This document shows positions 63,301 through 64,000 of a stretch of 64,000 nt of DNA, one piece after another (within the stretch, counting starts at the first letter, position 1; each line of letters starts with the position of its first letter). Origin of the DNA: Halichondria panicea (taxonomy: Eukaryota; Porifera; Demospongiae; Suberitida; Halichondriidae); the NCBI RefSeq assembly GCF_963675165.1, contig NC_087385.1, positions 5,601,412-5,665,411 of the forward strand, read 5' to 3'. The position numbers and the translations under genes were made by a program. Under the pieces are notes generated by a model. It saw only the letters and a program-made list of their open reading frames with translations, ran no database searches and was not told the DNA's origin.

Positions 63301-64000
63301 TCATGACACCAACAACTTTTTTACAGCACAAGTTTTAAGACTATGTACTCCATGTAGACTCACCATCTACAAAGGCAATTTCTGGCTTGAGGCTGGCAGC
63401 TTGGATGAGAGGCCCAATGACAACAGGTAGGTAGGGGACAAAGGCACTGCCAATGATCTTGCACATTCGTGCCCAAGCACTTATCATATAGGAGACCTAC
63501 AAAAGGTTGTATTACAGACACTGTCAGACCAAAACTATAAATAGTACATGCATGTACACTAGTAAAAGATGAAACTTAACTATAGCCACAAATATTATTA
63601 ACACACCAATCTTGCAAATAATAGAAACGTACTTGTGGGTCATCAGGCTCCATGTCTCCCTGCTCATTCTGCACCTTCACCAACATGTCCATCACCTCCT
63701 GTGCGTCTTGCATGAACTGGGGGCAACAAAGACAGAATAGAAGAATGCTACATTGTATACAAAGTTATCTCATAATTGTAAACACAAATTACATGCTAGT
63801 TCTTCAATACCTACGACACAATCGTTAAGAAGCTAAATACAACCACACCCCTTTACCTTCTCTTGTCCCACGGCCAGTCCGATGAGACTGATGCATTCGA
63901 TGGTCTTCCCTCTCAGCATACGGTAATCTTTCCCTAACGCTGATGACATGATGTACTTGAGACTGGGCATGAACTTATCATAGTAGGGCACAAACGCTTC
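58746..64000 (-). CDS. IPO5: Importin-5 (karyopherin beta-3), 5' end beyond the window
   Basis: Thirteen exons (63857 to beyond 64000, 63633-63716, 63364-63496, 62814-62875, 62496-62712, 61254-61366, 60998-61165, 60668-60790, 60165-60317, 59919-59985, 59371-59599, 59121-59262, 58746-58829) are all phase-compatible and end in TAG at 58748-58746. The HEAT-repeat sequence matches importin-5 family landmarks: [84 protein letters not shown] and [17 protein letters not shown]. The protein imports ribosomal proteins and histones through the nuclear pore with Ran-GTP. The C-terminus ([10 protein letters not shown]) agrees with the family. It is a conserved housekeeping gene with no anomaly in the coding sequence. 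Confidence 0.96.
58832..58850. repeat. (CAA)n microsatellite at an importin-5 acceptor
   Basis: On the minus strand this is a TTG run ending in TAG immediately before the last coding exon (start 58829). It forms the U-rich part of the 3' splice site. Confidence 0.9.
60321..60350. repeat. (GA)15 microsatellite at an importin-5 acceptor
   Basis: On the minus strand it is a perfect CT run ending in the CAG acceptor of exon 60165-60317, and so supplies the whole polypyrimidine tract. Confidence 0.95.
61572..62240 (-). mobile_element. tRNA-derived SINE or composite repeat in an importin-5 intron
   Basis: The 1.1-kb intron between exons 61254-61366 and 62496-62712 contains two tRNA-like heads on the minus strand. 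61995-62067 has a B-box-like GGTTCGAATCC and a D-arm-like AATGGTAGAGGATG. 61876-61949 has an A-box-like TAGCCCAGTGGGTAAGC and a B-box-like GGGTTCTATACCC. Related direct repeats flank them (about 61572-61632 and 62174-62240, both with GCTAAAAAGGA). No ORF of biological sense is present. Exact ends and target duplications were not resolved. Confidence 0.55.
61995..62067 (-). other. tRNA-like module, probably not a functional tRNA
   Basis: It is exactly 73 nt with pairing ACAT/ATGT at the ends and a canonical T-loop GGTTCGAATCC. The D and anticodon arms do not fold cleanly because a strong ATCCTCT/AGAGGAT hairpin competes. I read it as a SINE head and not as a gene. Confidence 0.5.

Overview
This is a gene-dense animal nuclear genome segment. 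Genes have many short GT-AG introns, promoters are short and often shared, and the recognisable products are metazoan: an RSF1-type chromatin protein, inversin-like, the rhomboid protease RHBDD1, importin-5, and secreted proteins built from Sushi/CCP, Calx-beta and tyrosinase-type domains. Long Calx-beta arrays in a secreted protein recall demosponge aggregation factors, so a sponge is my best guess. That is inference from domain content; a cnidarian or other early-branching animal is not excluded.

Layout. (1) 1-2060, minus: 5' part of an RSF1-like gene. (2) 2254-4195, plus: secreted serine beta-lactamase-like gene A, divergent from RSF1 across a short promoter with two CACGTG boxes. (3) 4733-8079, plus: an RRM/SR protein with a long low-complexity tail. 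(4) 8832-11038, minus: beta-lactamase-like gene B, an inverted paralogue of A with the same six-exon plan and the same predicted length of 519 aa. (5) 11204-12521, minus, RHBDD1, and 12687-17643, plus, inversin-like, share a 165-bp promoter with two DR1-type elements in inverted orientation.

(6) 17835-58026 is a 40-kb block of three giant secreted-protein genes, all on the minus strand and mostly one domain per exon with phase-1 introns. T1 (17835-29655) has a signal peptide, about 30 CCPs and a C-terminal tyrosinase-like domain. T2 (30790-39283) has a signal peptide, about 26 CCPs and a tyrosinase-like domain. AFL (40080-58026) has a signal peptide, about 12 CCPs, about 22 Calx-beta domains and about 12 CCPs. 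Both tyrosinase-like domains have lost most copper-ligand histidines. The block shows strong recent tandem amplification: eight near-identical CCP exons in T2, eight in AFL, a three-exon duplication in T1, and a five-domain (about 2.4 kb) higher-order Calx-beta repeat iterated about 4.4 times. (7) 58746-64000, minus: the C-terminal half of importin-5 (5' end outside the window), with tRNA-derived repeat material in one intron.

The housekeeping genes at the edges are ordinary. The accessory interest is the CCP/Calx-beta/pseudo-tyrosinase cluster, a candidate extracellular-matrix, adhesion or self/non-self recognition locus. Exon coordinates were read by eye from splice consensus and reading phase. 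For genes 2-5 and the importin exons the exon lengths close in frame.
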